From Paracoccaceae bacterium (GTDB lineage: Bacteria; Pseudomonadota; Alphaproteobacteria; Rhodobacterales; Rhodobacteraceae), in assembly GCA_028284705.1 (NCBI GenBank), contig JANQRE010000042.1, positions 1 to 48,479 on the forward strand: a stretch of DNA of 48,479 bases. The letters are read 5' to 3'. A program made the position numbers and the translations under genes. The notes under the pieces were generated by a model. That model made no database searches. It worked only from the letters and a program-made list of their open reading frames with translations, and was not told the DNA's origin. Below, in pieces: positions 15,095 through 23,860 of the stretch (its first letter is position 1; each line of letters begins with the position of its first letter).

Positions 15095-15800
15095 CACGAC
15101 AAAACTCGGTCTGCCTCTGGTGGCCGCTGCGCAGGCGCAAAAGCACGTAACGGTGAATGAAGCGCTGGCACGACTGGACGCGGCGTTTCAACTGAGCGTC
15201 AAAAGCGCGGAGACCACCACGCCACCGACCCTTGCAGAAGAGGGCGACGCCTATCTTGTGCCGCCGGCGAGCGTGAACGACTGGGCCGGGCAGGATGGTG
15301 CTTTGGCGTTTTCGTTGAATGGCGGCTGGGAATTCTTGCCTCCGGTGCCGGGATGGCAGGTCTGGGTCGAGGATCAGGGGCAGCGGCTGACCTTTGATGG
15401 CAGTGACTGGATCGGGAGCGTTCTGGCCTCCACGATCCATGGGGCTGCGTTTCGGGCAGAAGTGGTTGAGACGGATTTTACCTTGGCAGGGGGCGGTGCG
15501 GAGGAGCAGACAGGGTTTGTGATCCCGGCGAATACTTCTGTTTTTGCCGTGACTGGCCGCGTGCTCACGGCCTTTACCGGTACGTTAACGGATTGGTCCC
15601 TGGGGGTTGATAGCAGTGAGACGCGGTATGGCAGCGGGCTCGGACTTGGAGCCGGGTCGTGGTTGCGAGGGCTGACGGGGCAGCCGGTTACCTATTATTC
15701 CGCAACGCAGTTGAAACTGACCGCAAATGGTGGGGATTTTGCAGGCGGAGCGGTGCGTTTGGCGGTGCATTTGATGCGGTTTGACCTGCCGAGCAGCTAA
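15087..15800 (+). CDS. DUF2793 protein, candidate GTA/phage tail-fibre protein
   Basis: 237 residues. The N-terminal DUF2793 region (LGLPLVAAAQAQKHVTVNEALARLDA, followed by GDAYLVPP and FSLNGGWEFLPPVPGWQVWVEDQGQ) is clear. A second, beta-rich domain with alternating small and aromatic residues (GSGLGLGAGSWLRG ... PVTYYSATQLKLTANGG) follows. DUF2793 proteins occur in phage tails and, as I recall, in the unlinked tail-fibre gene of the Rhodobacter capsulatus GTA (rcc00171). The ATG at 15087 is chosen at the N-terminal motif and overlaps the fragment upstream. No other structural GTA genes are in the window. The 3' end overlaps the convergent DksA-like gene by 4 nt. Confidence 0.75.
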   Translation: MDNTTKLGLPLVAAAQAQKHVTVNEALARLDAAFQLSVKSAETTTPPTLAEEGDAYLVPPASVNDWAGQDGALAFSLNGGWEFLPPVPGWQVWVEDQGQRLTFDGSDWIGSVLASTIHGAAFRAEVVETDFTLAGGGAEEQTGFVIPANTSVFAVTGRVLTAFTGTLTDWSLGVDSSETRYGSGLGLGAGSWLRGLTGQPVTYYSATQLKLTANGGDFAGGAVRLAVHLMRFDLPSS

Positions 15801-16141
15801 CCGCCAGACGCGCAGGTCACACATGTAGTCAGGGTCGGGTCGAGTTTCAGACGCCCAAACGGAATGTCCTCACCGCATTCCTGGCAGTAGCCATACTCCC
15901 CTTCGTCGATCAGACGATAGGCCTGGGCGATTTTCTGAACCATGGCGGCGCGGCGTGCCTCGTTGGCCTGCGCCATGGCCTGATTTTGCAGCGCATCCAT
16001 GCGACTTAGACGCCCGACGGCCTGTTGGTCGAGTTCCACCACATCACGGGATGATTTCGTGGCATCGGACTGGTCTGCCAAACTCTGTTCGAGGGCTTGG
16101 AGGTCAGCCTTGAGCTCTGCCAGCTGCGCGTCGGAGATCAC
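15797..16141 (-). CDS. DksA/TraR-family zinc-finger protein, GTG start
   Basis: About 114 residues from a GTG at 16141. An N-terminal coiled-coil-forming helix (DAQLAELKADLQALEQSLADQS) is followed by helices around VVELDQQAVGRLSRMDALQNQ and a C-terminal C4 zinc finger (YCQECGEDIPFGRLKLDP, TTCVTC). DksA-type proteins insert into the RNA polymerase secondary channel. This is the short alphaproteobacterial form, lacking the long N-terminal extension of E. coli DksA, so ppGpp synergy is not assured. A longer frame to 16249 would run into cysE and is unlikely. The ribosome-binding site is weak. It is divergent from cysE with 82 bp between. Confidence 0.85.
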   Translation of the reverse strand: MISDAQLAELKADLQALEQSLADQSDATKSSRDVVELDQQAVGRLSRMDALQNQAMAQANEARRAAMVQKIAQAYRLIDEGEYGYCQECGEDIPFGRLKLDPTLTTCVTCASGG

Positions 16142-16186
16142 AGTTTTCTGAAGCCTAATCTTTCGGCGTGGAGATTTGAGACTATC

Positions 16187-16195
16187 TGGTATAGT
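16187..16195 (+). promoter_or_regulatory. Extended -10 element for cysE
   Basis: TGGTATAGT, an extended -10 (TGN plus TATAGT), 28 nt before the cysE ATG. No good -35 is visible. Tentative. Confidence 0.35.
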
Positions 16196-16223
16196 GGCAA
16201 AGCGAAACGCAAGGATGCGAGCC

Positions 16224-17033
16224 ATGGCAAAAACCCAAGCGCAGCTCACCGAGATCGATCCGGTCTGGCAGCGAATTTCGAATGAGGCGCAGGACGCGAT
16301 CTCGACCGAACCGCTTTTGGGCGGGCTGATCCACGCGACCGTGCTACATCACAAGACGCTTGAGCATGCGCTGGCCTATCGGATGTCGCAGAAGCTGGCC
16401 TCGGGTGAGATGTCGGAGCAATTGCTGCGCGAGATCGCCGATGAGGCTTATGCGGCGGACCCGGAGCTGGGCGTGGCGGCGCGTGCGGACATCGTTGCGG
16501 TCTATGAGCGCGATCCGGCCTGCCATCGGTTCATGCAGCCGCTGCTCTATTTCAAAGGATTTCAGGCTGTCCAGGCCTACCGCGTGGGCCATTGGCTCTG
16601 GCGGCAGGGGCGTAAGGATATGGCCTATTTCGTGCAGATGCGCGTGAGCGAGGTCTTTGGCATCGACATTCACCCGGCGGCGCGGATCGGACGCGGGATC
16701 ATGATCGATCATGCGCATTCGATAGTGATCGGCGAGACGGCAGTTGTTGGCGACAATGTCTCGATGCTGCATTCGGTGACGCTGGGCGGGACCGGCAAGG
16801 AAGATGACGACCGGCATCCGAAAATCGGCAATGGTGTGCTAATTGGCGCCGGTGCGAAAGTGCTGGGCAATATCGAGATCGGGCATTGCTCCCGCATTGC
16901 GGCTGGGTCCGTGGTCCTGGAAGCTGTGCCGCCGATGAAAACCGTCGCCGGGGTGCCTGCGCGGATTGTCGGCGAGGCCGGTTGCTCGCAGCCTTCGATC
17001 ATGATGGATCAGCTGCTGAGCGGCGAAGTCTAA
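16224..17033 (+). CDS. cysE: Serine O-acetyltransferase
   Basis: A 270-residue CysE. It acetylates L-serine with acetyl-CoA, the committed step to cysteine. A helical N-terminal domain (to about residue 140) is followed by the left-handed beta-helix of hexapeptide repeats. The active-site residues Asp148 (GIDIHP), His163 (IDHAHS) and His198 (DRHPKIG) align with E. coli Asp143, His158 and His193. The C-terminus (GCSQPSIMMDQLL) is the flexible part where serine feedback and CysK binding occur in homologues. The ATG at 16224 is preceded by AAGGA. A terminator follows at 17054. Confidence 0.95.
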   Translation: MAKTQAQLTEIDPVWQRISNEAQDAISTEPLLGGLIHATVLHHKTLEHALAYRMSQKLASGEMSEQLLREIADEAYAADPELGVAARADIVAVYERDPACHRFMQPLLYFKGFQAVQAYRVGHWLWRQGRKDMAYFVQMRVSEVFGIDIHPAARIGRGIMIDHAHSIVIGETAVVGDNVSMLHSVTLGGTGKEDDDRHPKIGNGVLIGAGAKVLGNIEIGHCSRIAAGSVVLEAVPPMKTVAGVPARIVGEAGCSQPSIMMDQLLSGEV

Positions 17034-17053
17034 GAATTTTTGAAGCATTGACG

Positions 17054-17088
17054 AAAACGGCCGGAGCAGATGCTCCGCCCGTTTTTTC
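17054..17088. terminator. Terminator between cysE and pdhC (bidirectional)
   Basis: AAAACGGCCGGAGCA and TGCTCCGCCCGTTTTTT form a long stem with one mismatch. It is flanked by A-rich and T-rich runs on the two sides, serving convergent cysE and pdhC. Confidence 0.88.
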
Positions 17089-17104
17089 GTGTCTGGAGAA
17101 CGGG

Positions 17105-18370
17105 TTAGGCGAGCATCACCAGTGGGTTTTCCAGATTGCTCTTGATCGCGTTCAGCAAGTTCGCACCGAGCGCGCCATCGATGACACGGTGGTCGACGCT
17201 GAGCGTAGTGGACATGACCGTCGCCACTTTGACCTCGCCATCTTCCCCTACGACCGGTTTCTTCGCACCGGCGCCCACGGCCAAGATCGCGGCATGGGGC
17301 GGGTTGATGATGGCGTCGAAATTGTCGATGCCGAACATGCCCAGATTGGAGATCGCGAAGGTGCCGCCGACATATTCATGCGGGGCGAGCTTGCGGTCGC
17401 GGGCGCGGGAAGCGAGGTCTTTCATTTCCGTTGAGAGCGCTGACAGAGACTTCATGTCGGCGTCTTTCAGGACCGGCGTGAAGAGACCGCCTTCGATGGC
17501 GACCGCGACGGCCACATCGGACGGTTTCAGCTGCAACACCCGATCCCCAGCCCAGACAGCATTGGCCTCCGGCACCTCTTGCAGCGCGTTGGCGCAGGCC
17601 TTGATGATGAAATCGTTGACGCTGAGCTTCACGCCGCGGGCCTCGAGCTGCTTGTTGAGCTGGCTGCGGAACTTCAGGACAGCATCCAGTTCGATATCGC
17701 GGCGCAGGTAGAAATGCGGCACCGATTGTTTGGCCTCGGTCAGGCGCGCGGCGATGGTTTTGCGCATGCCGTCGAGGGCGACCTCTTCATACTCGCGATC
17801 CGCGTAGGATTTCAGCACGACATCCGTGGCAGGACCGGCGGCCATGGCGGGCGCCACGGCGGCTGCGGGTGCGCTAGCGGCGGCGGCCGGAGCGGCCCCG
17901 GGCTGGGCCTTTTCGACATCTGCCTTGACGATGCGGCCATGCGGACCGGAGCCTTTTAAGCTACTGAGATCAATACCTTTATCCGCTGCGATCCGGCGCG
18001 CGAGCGGGGACGCAAAGATGCGATTGCCATCCTTTTGCGGCGCTGCGGGTGCGGGGGCTGCCGCAGGCGCCGGGGCCGCGGGCGCCGCTTCAGCGGCTGG
18101 CGTGCTGCCGATATCATCCGCGCTTTCGCCATCCTCCAACAGCACGGCAATTGGCGTGTTCACTTTCACGCCTTCGGTGCCCTCGGCGATCAAAATTTTG
18201 CCGATCACCCCTTCATCGACGGCTTCGAATTCCATCGTCGCCTTGTCGGTTTCGATCTCGGCCATCACGTCGCCGGAATTCACTTCGTCGCCTTCCTTCA
18301 CCAGCCATTTGGCCAGCGTGCCTTCCTCCATGGTCGGCGAGAGGGCGGGCATGAGTAGTTCGATTGGCAT
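17105..18370 (-). CDS. pdhC: Dihydrolipoamide acetyltransferase, pyruvate dehydrogenase E2
   Basis: 421 residues. One lipoyl domain (1-88; lipoyl Lys43 in [13 protein letters not shown]) is joined by an Ala/Pro linker to a peripheral-subunit-binding domain (about 115-152, [20 protein letters not shown]). A second Ala-rich linker leads to the catalytic core, with the HxxxD motif His394/Asp398 in [11 protein letters not shown]. It transfers acetyl groups to CoA in the pyruvate dehydrogenase complex. It is the third gene of pdhA-pdhB-pdhC, 12 nt after pdhB. The lipoyl domain is nearly identical to that at the N-terminus of pdhB. No lpd (E3) gene is in the window. Confidence 0.96.
   Translation of the reverse strand: MPIELLMPALSPTMEEGTLAKWLVKEGDEVNSGDVMAEIETDKATMEFEAVDEGVIGKILIAEGTEGVKVNTPIAVLLEDGESADDIGSTPAAEAAPAAPAPAAAPAPAAPQKDGNRIFASPLARRIAADKGIDLSSLKGSGPHGRIVKADVEKAQPGAAPAAAASAPAAAVAPAMAAGPATDVVLKSYADREYEEVALDGMRKTIAARLTEAKQSVPHFYLRRDIELDAVLKFRSQLNKQLEARGVKLSVNDFIIKACANALQEVPEANAVWAGDRVLQLKPSDVAVAVAIEGGLFTPVLKDADMKSLSALSTEMKDLASRARDRKLAPHEYVGGTFAISNLGMFGIDNFDAIINPPHAAILAVGAGAKKPVVGEDGEVKVATVMSTTLSVDHRVIDGALGANLLNAIKSNLENPLVMLA
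18118..18370 (-). repeat. Lipoyl-domain repeat, copy in pdhC
   Basis: About 250 bp encoding the lipoyl domain, closely matching 19498-19750 in pdhB in both DNA and protein. The copies share stretches such as GAGTTCGAAGCGGT-type codons around the lipoyl lysine, and differ mainly at third positions and in a few residues (EV/TV, NS/SS). Confidence 0.75.
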
Positions 18371-18382
18371 GGGTCCCGCTCC

Positions 18383-19750
18383 TTACCGGTAGGTGACTTG
18401 TTTGACGGCGTCGATGACTTCCGCAGTCGTCGTCAACGCCAGTTTTTCGAGGTTCGCCGCGTAGGGCATCGGCACGTCCTTGCCGGTGCAGTTGATCACG
18501 GGCGCATCGAGATAGTCGAAGGCCTGTTGCATCAGCACCGCTGAGATGTGGTTGCCGATGGAGCAGACCGGGAAACCTTCCTCCACGGTCACACATCGGT
18601 TGGTTTTCATCACCGAATTGATCACCGTGCCGGTGTCCATCGGCCTGAGCGTGCGCAGATCGATCACCTCCGCCGAAATTCCCTCTTCTGCAAGTTTATC
18701 AGCGGCTTCGAGGGCGTATTTCATACCGATCCCGAAGCTCACAATGGTCACATCATCGCCTTCGCGCCAGATGCGGGCCTTGCCGAAGGGGATGGTGAAA
18801 TCGTCGAGATCGGGAACCTCGAAGCTCTGGCCATACATGATCTCGTTTTCAAGGAAGATTACCGGGTTGGGGTCGCGGATCGCGGTCTTGAGAAGGCCTT
18901 TCGCGTCGGAGGCCGAATAAGGCATCGCAACCTTCAGGCCGGGGATTTGAGAATACCACGCGGCGTAGTCCTGGGAGTGCTGGGCGCCGACACGCGCGGC
19001 TGCCCCGTTGGGACCACGGAACACCATGGGCGCGCCCATCTGACCACCTGACATATAGAGCGTCTTGGCAGCAGAGTTGATAATGTGGTCAATGGCTTGC
19101 ATGGCGAAGTTAAACGTCATGAATTCAACAATCGGGCGCAGGCCACCAAAGGCCGCGCCGACGCCGATGCCGGCAAAGCCATGCTCGGTAATGGGCGTGT
19201 CGATCACACGTTTCGGGCCGAATTCGTCCAGCAATCCTTGGGAGACCTTGTAGGCGCCGTTATATTCGGCGACCTCTTCGCCCATCAGGAAGACTTCCGG
19301 TGTGGCGCGCATTTCCTCGGCCATCGCGTCGCGCAGGGCTTCGCGCACGGTTTGCGTCTTCATCGTCGTGCCTTCGGGCCAGTCGGGCGTCAGGTCCACT
19401 TGGGGTGCGGCTGGCGCGGCGGCGGCGGGTGCCGGGGTCGGAGCTTCCGCAGCGGGTGCTTCGGCTGCGGCGGCCGGGGCAGGGGCGGCGATGTCATCCG
19501 CGCTTTCGCCCTCTTCAACCAGCACCGCGATGGGCGTGTTTACTTTCACGCCCTCGGTGCCTTCCGCGATCAGGATCTTGCCGACGACGCCTTCATCGAC
19601 CGCTTCGAACTCCATCGTCGCCTTGTCGGTTTCAATTTCCGCCATGATGTCGCCGGAGGAGACGGTGTCGCCCTCCTTCACGAGCCATTTGGCGAGCGTG
19701 CCTTCTTCCATCGTCGGCGAGAGGGCGGGCATCAGAATTTCAGTAGCCAT
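18383..19750 (-). CDS. pdhB: Pyruvate dehydrogenase E1 beta subunit with N-terminal lipoyl domain
   Basis: 455 residues. Residues 1-88 are a lipoyl domain with lipoyl Lys43, followed by an Ala/Pro/Glu-rich linker (about 89-125). A full transketolase-type E1-beta follows ([53 protein letters not shown], and the C-terminal domain [19 protein letters not shown]). Ordinary E1-beta lacks the lipoyl domain. The fused form is known from alphaproteobacteria, where it may assist substrate channelling. It lies 15 nt after pdhA and 12 nt before pdhC. Confidence 0.96.
   Translation of the reverse strand: MATEILMPALSPTMEEGTLAKWLVKEGDTVSSGDIMAEIETDKATMEFEAVDEGVVGKILIAEGTEGVKVNTPIAVLVEEGESADDIAAPAPAAAAEAPAAEAPTPAPAAAAPAAPQVDLTPDWPEGTTMKTQTVREALRDAMAEEMRATPEVFLMGEEVAEYNGAYKVSQGLLDEFGPKRVIDTPITEHGFAGIGVGAAFGGLRPIVEFMTFNFAMQAIDHIINSAAKTLYMSGGQMGAPMVFRGPNGAAARVGAQHSQDYAAWYSQIPGLKVAMPYSASDAKGLLKTAIRDPNPVIFLENEIMYGQSFEVPDLDDFTIPFGKARIWREGDDVTIVSFGIGMKYALEAADKLAEEGISAEVIDLRTLRPMDTGTVINSVMKTNRCVTVEEGFPVCSIGNHISAVLMQQAFDYLDAPVINCTGKDVPMPYAANLEKLALTTTAEVIDAVKQVTYR
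19498..19750 (-). repeat. Lipoyl-domain repeat, copy in pdhB
   Basis: Partner of 18118-18370. The two domains are about 90 percent identical in protein by eye and aligned without gaps over the first 85 residues, pointing to a duplication maintained by selection or gene conversion. Confidence 0.75.
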
Positions 19751-19765
19751 GGATCAATCTCCCTC

Positions 19766-20761
19766 TCAAGCGTCGGCGTAGATGTCGGTGTAAAGCTCTT
19801 CGAGCGCGGGCTCGGGGCTTTCCTTGGAGAACTCGGCGGCCTCGTTCACGATGGCCTTGATCTCCTTGTCGACGGCTTTGAGGTCGTCTTCGGTGGCATG
19901 CTTTCCGGTCAGCAGCATCGAGCGCACGTTTTCAATAGGGTCACGTTCGTCGCGCATTTTCTGCACTTCCTCGCGGGTCCGGTATTTTGCCGGATCGGAC
20001 ATCGAGTGACCACGATAACGGTATGTTTTCACTTCCAGAATGTAGGGCCCCTTGCCGGAGCGGCAGTGTTTCAGCGCGGTCTCAGAGGCGGACTTGACCG
20101 CCAGCACATCCATGCCATCGACCAACTCGCCGGGGATGCCGAAGGCTTCGCCGCGGGTATAGAGGTCAGGGGTAGAGGTGGAGCGTCTCTGGGCGGTGCC
20201 CATGGCGTATTGGTTGTTTTCGATGACGAAAATCACCGGCAGCTTCCAGAGCGCGGCCATGTTGAAGGTCTCATAGATCTGGCCCTGGTTGGCGGCACCA
20301 TCGCCGAAATAGGTGAAGGTGACGCGGCCGTTTTCGAGATATTGGTCAGCAAAGGCGAGGCCCGCGCCGAGAGGAACTTGAGCGCCAACGATGCCGTGGC
20401 CGCCGTAGAAATGCTTCTCTTTCGAGAACATATGCATCGAGCCGCCTTTGCCTTTGGAATAGCCACCCTCGCGACCGGTCAACTCGGCCATCACGCCCTT
20501 GGGGTCCATGCCGCATGCCAGCATATGCCCGTGGTCGCGATAGGAGGTAATCCGCTTGTCGCCTTCCTCAGCCGCGGCTTCGAGGCCAACAACAACAGCC
20601 TCCTGACCGATATAGAGGTGGCAGAAGCCACCGATCAGGCCCATGCCGTAAAGCTGACCCGCTTTCTCTTCAAACCGGCGGATCAGAAGCATCTCGCGGT
20701 AGTATTTCAGGAGCTCTTCCCCCGAAACATTCGGTTTCTTCGTTGTTTTCTTGGCTGCCAC
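19766..20761 (-). CDS. pdhA: Pyruvate dehydrogenase E1 alpha subunit
   Basis: 331 residues from a GTG at 20761 (VAAKKTTKKPNVSGEELL), with GGGGGA eight bases upstream. A 339-residue version from further upstream would cross that site. The ThDP-binding motif GDGAANQGQIYETFNMAALW and IENNQYAMGT are intact, as are the regulatory-loop region (YRYRGHSMSDPAKYRTREEV) and QLYGMGLIGGFCHLYIGQEA at the start of the catalytic domain. It decarboxylates pyruvate and acetylates the lipoyl arms. It is the first gene of the pdh operon, with a palindromic operator at its promoter. Confidence 0.96.
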   Translation of the reverse strand: MAAKKTTKKPNVSGEELLKYYREMLLIRRFEEKAGQLYGMGLIGGFCHLYIGQEAVVVGLEAAAEEGDKRITSYRDHGHMLACGMDPKGVMAELTGREGGYSKGKGGSMHMFSKEKHFYGGHGIVGAQVPLGAGLAFADQYLENGRVTFTYFGDGAANQGQIYETFNMAALWKLPVIFVIENNQYAMGTAQRRSTSTPDLYTRGEAFGIPGELVDGMDVLAVKSASETALKHCRSGKGPYILEVKTYRYRGHSMSDPAKYRTREEVQKMRDERDPIENVRSMLLTGKHATEDDLKAVDKEIKAIVNEAAEFSKESPEPALEELYTDIYADA

Positions 20762-20787
20762 GGTTCGTGTCCCCCAGGGTTGCAAGA

Positions 20788-20807
20788 ATAGTTTAATGTT
20801 AAACTAT
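20788..20807. promoter_or_regulatory. Perfect palindrome (operator) at the pdh promoter
   Basis: ATAGTTTAA-TG-TTAAACTAT: nine-bp arms, two-bp centre, 26 bp upstream of the pdhA GTG. It overlaps the predicted -10 box. AT-rich symmetric sites of this kind bind MarR- or GntR-type dimers; the regulator is not identified. Confidence 0.75.
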
Positions 20808-20831
20808 CCCATAACAGAGCGATTCTCGCAA
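20803..20831 (-). promoter_or_regulatory. Probable promoter of pdhA-pdhB-pdhC
   Basis: Minus strand TTGCGA (20826-20831), a 17-bp spacer and GATAGT (20803-20808). The -10 lies inside the palindrome at 20788-20807, so a bound protein would block it. Confidence 0.5.
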
Positions 20832-20904
20832 TTCATCCGTGAAATGACAAACGCGACGGAATGGCTCACCTTAGGTCAGTTTTCGGGGTGATTGTAATCC
20901 CGGG

Positions 20905-21207
20905 TCAGCGGATCAGGATTTCATCGGCGCGCATAAGCCCAAGGATTTCGCGGGCCTGTTGATCCAACAGATCGACGTCCAGAAAATCGTCAGACATGCG
21001 CCGCGTCTTGTTGTGCATCAGGGCCACCTCGGCTTCGAGCGCATCAAGCTCGGCCCGCAAGTCGATGATCTCGGCCTCCACCTGCACGCGCTTGAAGATG
21101 CCGTAATCGCCCTGCACCGCGGTGAAGGTGAAATAGGCCCCCAGAAAGAACAGCACCGAGCTGATCAGCAACGGCGTCAAGCCTGGAGCTTTGCGCGAAG
21201 ATGTCAT
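20905..21207 (-). CDS. FtsB/DivIC-type septum formation initiator
   Basis: A 100-residue bitopic protein. A short cytosolic N-terminus, one helix at about 11-30 (LTPLLISSVLFFLGAYFTF), then a periplasmic coiled coil (VEAEIIDLRAELDALEAEVALMHN) and a C-terminal DxxDxxAREILGLMRADEILI motif typical of FtsB. It would link FtsL and FtsQ in the divisome. The gene is about 110 bp upstream of the pdh promoter and probably separately transcribed. Its position before pdhA is common in alphaproteobacteria. Confidence 0.88.
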   Translation of the reverse strand: MTSSRKAPGLTPLLISSVLFFLGAYFTFTAVQGDYGIFKRVQVEAEIIDLRAELDALEAEVALMHNKTRRMSDDFLDVDLLDQQAREILGLMRADEILIR

Positions 21208-21340
21208 CGTTAAGTGCCTGCCTCTTGGGGATTTTCCCTCTTTAACAGAATCATGACACAGGTGATTCGCTTTGTGAATCCCCTTTCCTGTCCCATGCGC
21301 GAAAAAATTCGCTTATTCTGTCGCAAATACTGGGGGCACC

Positions 21341-22948
21341 ATGACGGAATCTCAGGCCACGGGCGATCTTGTGACGCATGAGGTGAGCAATCAGCCGCCG
21401 CGCCGGGGGGACGAAGATCTCTTTGGCGACGATGCGGCCCTGTCGCTTTATGCAGGCCATGCCAGCAAGGCTCTGGCCCCGATTGGCGCGGCCTGGGGGC
21501 ATCGGCAGTTTCGCGAGGCGGGCGCGCAGGCCAACGCCCATACTCCGGAATTGGTGAGTTTCGACGCAGGCGGGCGGCGTCTGGACGAGGTCCGCTATAC
21601 GGATGCGTATCACAAGCTGATGCAGCTCGGGATCGGGGCGGGCTATTCCGCTTTGCCGTGGGAGGACGGCCAGCGGCAGGGCCATCTGACCCATGCCGCC
21701 ATGGTCTATATGATGAGCCAGATCGAGCCCGGCGTCTGTTGTCCCATGACCATGACCTATGCCGCCGTGCCGGCGCTTTCCTACAATCCTGACTTGGCGG
21801 CGATCTGGGTTCCAAAGCTCACCTCCCGCCGCTACGATCCCTCCGTGCGACCGCTTTCCGCCAAGCAGGGCGCGACGCTCGGCATGGCAATGACGGAGAA
21901 GCAGGGCGGCTCCGATGTTGGCACCAACACGACCCGCGCCGAACCTGACGGTGCCGATTATCGCCTCTATGGCCACAAATGGTTCTGCTCTGCGCCGATG
22001 TCGGACGGGTTTCTGACGCTGGCGCAAGCGCCCGGCGGCATCACCTGTTTTCTCGTGCCGCGCTGGCTGGAGGACGGCACCCGCAATCGCATTCATCTGA
22101 TGCGCCTGAAGGACAAGCTCGGCAACCGCGCCAATGCCTCTGCCGAGATCGAATATCACGGCGCGTTTGCGCAGCGGATCGGCAATGAGGGTGAGGGCAT
22201 CCATACGATCATCGAGATGGTGCATTACACGCGGCTCGACACTTGCGTCGCGCCCGCCGGTCTGATGCGCGGTGCGCTGCGGCTCGCGCATTACTGGTGC
22301 GAACATCGCACCGCTTTCCAGGAACGCCTGATTGATCAACCGCTTATGCGGCGTGTCTTAGGTGATCTGGCGCTTGATTGGGAAGGGGCAACGGCGCTCG
22401 CCTGCCACGTCGCGCGCGCTTTCGACGGTGGCGATGCCGCGTTTGCGCGGGTCGGGGTCGCACTGGCGAAATTCCTCAATAACAAGCTCGCCCCGCGGGT
22501 CACGCTGGAGGCGATGGAGGCGCTTGGCGGCATGGGATATGTCGAAGAAAGCGGTGCGCCGCTGTTCTATCGTGAAGCCCCGCTGAATTCGATCTGGGAA
22601 GGCTCGGGCAATGTCATTTGCCTCGATATTCTGCGCTCGCTCGGCCGCGAAGAGGTGCGCGAGGCCTTGGGGCGCGAGCTTGTCGCCCCCGCTGGCACGG
22701 ATGCGCGTTATGACGCTGCCGTGCGGGCCTGGGATGAGCGCTGGTCGGACCCACAGGAAGAGGATGCCCGTCAGTTTGCCGAGGAAACCGCGCGGCTTCT
22801 GACAGCCGGGCTTTTGATGCGCGATGCGCCGGATGCAGTGTCAGACGGCTATCTCGCGACGCGCCTCGCACCCGGCATGACGACAGTTGCGGGCGCGGTC
22901 ACGGGTCTCGACGATGCGGCGCTTGTCGGGCGCCTAGCCAGCGATTGA
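21341..22948 (+). CDS. AidB-like acyl-CoA dehydrogenase family protein
   Basis: 535 residues, longer than ordinary acyl-CoA dehydrogenases (about 390) and matching AidB. An N-terminal extension (VSNQPPRRGDEDLFGDDAAL) is followed by the flavin/substrate region (GMAMTEKQGGSDVGTNTTRA, GHKWFCSAPMSDGFL). Helical domains follow with HYTRLDTCVAPAGLMRGALR, and the catalytic-glutamate segment is SIWEGSGNVICLDILRSLGR. E. coli AidB binds DNA and limits alkylation damage, with weak isovaleryl-CoA activity. No ada-type regulator is nearby, so a DNA-repair role here is inference. Its 3' end overlaps the convergent aldolase gene by 15 nt. Confidence 0.9.
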   Translation: MTESQATGDLVTHEVSNQPPRRGDEDLFGDDAALSLYAGHASKALAPIGAAWGHRQFREAGAQANAHTPELVSFDAGGRRLDEVRYTDAYHKLMQLGIGAGYSALPWEDGQRQGHLTHAAMVYMMSQIEPGVCCPMTMTYAAVPALSYNPDLAAIWVPKLTSRRYDPSVRPLSAKQGATLGMAMTEKQGGSDVGTNTTRAEPDGADYRLYGHKWFCSAPMSDGFLTLAQAPGGITCFLVPRWLEDGTRNRIHLMRLKDKLGNRANASAEIEYHGAFAQRIGNEGEGIHTIIEMVHYTRLDTCVAPAGLMRGALRLAHYWCEHRTAFQERLIDQPLMRRVLGDLALDWEGATALACHVARAFDGGDAAFARVGVALAKFLNNKLAPRVTLEAMEALGGMGYVEESGAPLFYREAPLNSIWEGSGNVICLDILRSLGREEVREALGRELVAPAGTDARYDAAVRAWDERWSDPQEEDARQFAEETARLLTAGLLMRDAPDAVSDGYLATRLAPGMTTVAGAVTGLDDAALVGRLASD

Positions 22949-23827
22949 GGCGCGATAGATCGAATCGATTGTCTCGGCGATCATCGCGTTGAATTCGTCG
23001 TCGGATTGCTGAGCCGACAAACCTTCTGTCAATGCGCGGGAGAAGCTGGCGATCATGCCGGTGTTCTGGGCCAGCCGCTGGTTGGCCTCGGCGCGGGAAT
23101 AACCGCCCGACAGCGCCACGACGCTCAGAATTTTCGGATGATCGACGAGCGATTTGTAGAGGTTCGGCTGCTCCGGCAGTGTCAGTTTCAGCATGATCTG
23201 CTGATCGTCACCGAGGCCATCGAGCTCCTTTGTAATCGCCGCCAGAACCATGTCCTCGGCCTCCGCCTTGTCGGCGATGGAGATCGTCACTTCAGGCTCC
23301 AGAATGGGCACCAGCCCTTTGGCGAGGATCTGTTCGCCGACCTCGAACTGCTGCGCGACATTCGCCGCGATGCCACTTTCTGACGCCGCCCCGATCACCG
23401 ACCGCATTTTCGTGCCGAAAATCCCGGCGGCATTGGTGCGGTCGAGCACTGCGTCGAGATCGCCCATCGGTTTCATCAACTGCACGCCATCGGCTTCCGC
23501 CTCGAGACCCTTATCGACCTTCAGAAACGGCACCACACCGCGATCTTCCCAGAGATAGGTAGCAGACGGTTTGCCGCCGATCTCCCGCTCCATGGTCATC
23601 TCAAAAAGGATCGCGCCGACAACTTTTTCACCGGTAAAAGCAGGTGCCTGCGCAATCCGCGAGCGCATCGCGTGGATCAGATCGAACATTTCCGCCTCGG
23701 AGCCGTATTGATCCTTATCGATCCCATAAAGCCGCAGCGCTTTGGGGGTCGAACCACCGGATTGATCCAAAGCTGCGATAAAGCCCTGACCTTTGGAAAT
23801 CTGATCTGCCTGTGCGGATTTGCTCAT
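22934..23827 (-). CDS. fba: Class I fructose-bisphosphate aldolase
   Basis: 297 residues of the short bacterial class I aldolase type (GQGFIAALDQSGGSTPKALRL at the start, YLWEDRGVVPFLKVDKGL, LVPILEPEVTI, and the phosphate-binding SGGYSRAEAN). The Schiff-base lysine should lie in MLKLTLPEQ. It cleaves fructose-1,6-bisphosphate to triose phosphates, or makes it in gluconeogenesis. It has its own promoter with an operator-like site upstream and belongs with pgk, gap and eno in this region. It overlaps the AidB-like gene end by 15 nt. Confidence 0.93.
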   Translation of the reverse strand: MSKSAQADQISKGQGFIAALDQSGGSTPKALRLYGIDKDQYGSEAEMFDLIHAMRSRIAQAPAFTGEKVVGAILFEMTMEREIGGKPSATYLWEDRGVVPFLKVDKGLEAEADGVQLMKPMGDLDAVLDRTNAAGIFGTKMRSVIGAASESGIAANVAQQFEVGEQILAKGLVPILEPEVTISIADKAEAEDMVLAAITKELDGLGDDQQIMLKLTLPEQPNLYKSLVDHPKILSVVALSGGYSRAEANQRLAQNTGMIASFSRALTEGLSAQQSDDEFNAMIAETIDSIYRASIAG

Positions 23828-23860
23828 GTTCTGTCCCCGGGAATGAATGGCTTTGTTGGC

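Noticed and set aside
16142-16249. N-terminal extension of the DksA-like gene
   Set aside because: It would run over the cysE promoter and start, and the added residues do not match the family.
19085-20791. Long open frame (568 codons) antisense to pdhA and pdhB
   Set aside because: It mirrors the codon structure of strongly supported genes in high-GC DNA and shows no domain or ribosome-binding site.
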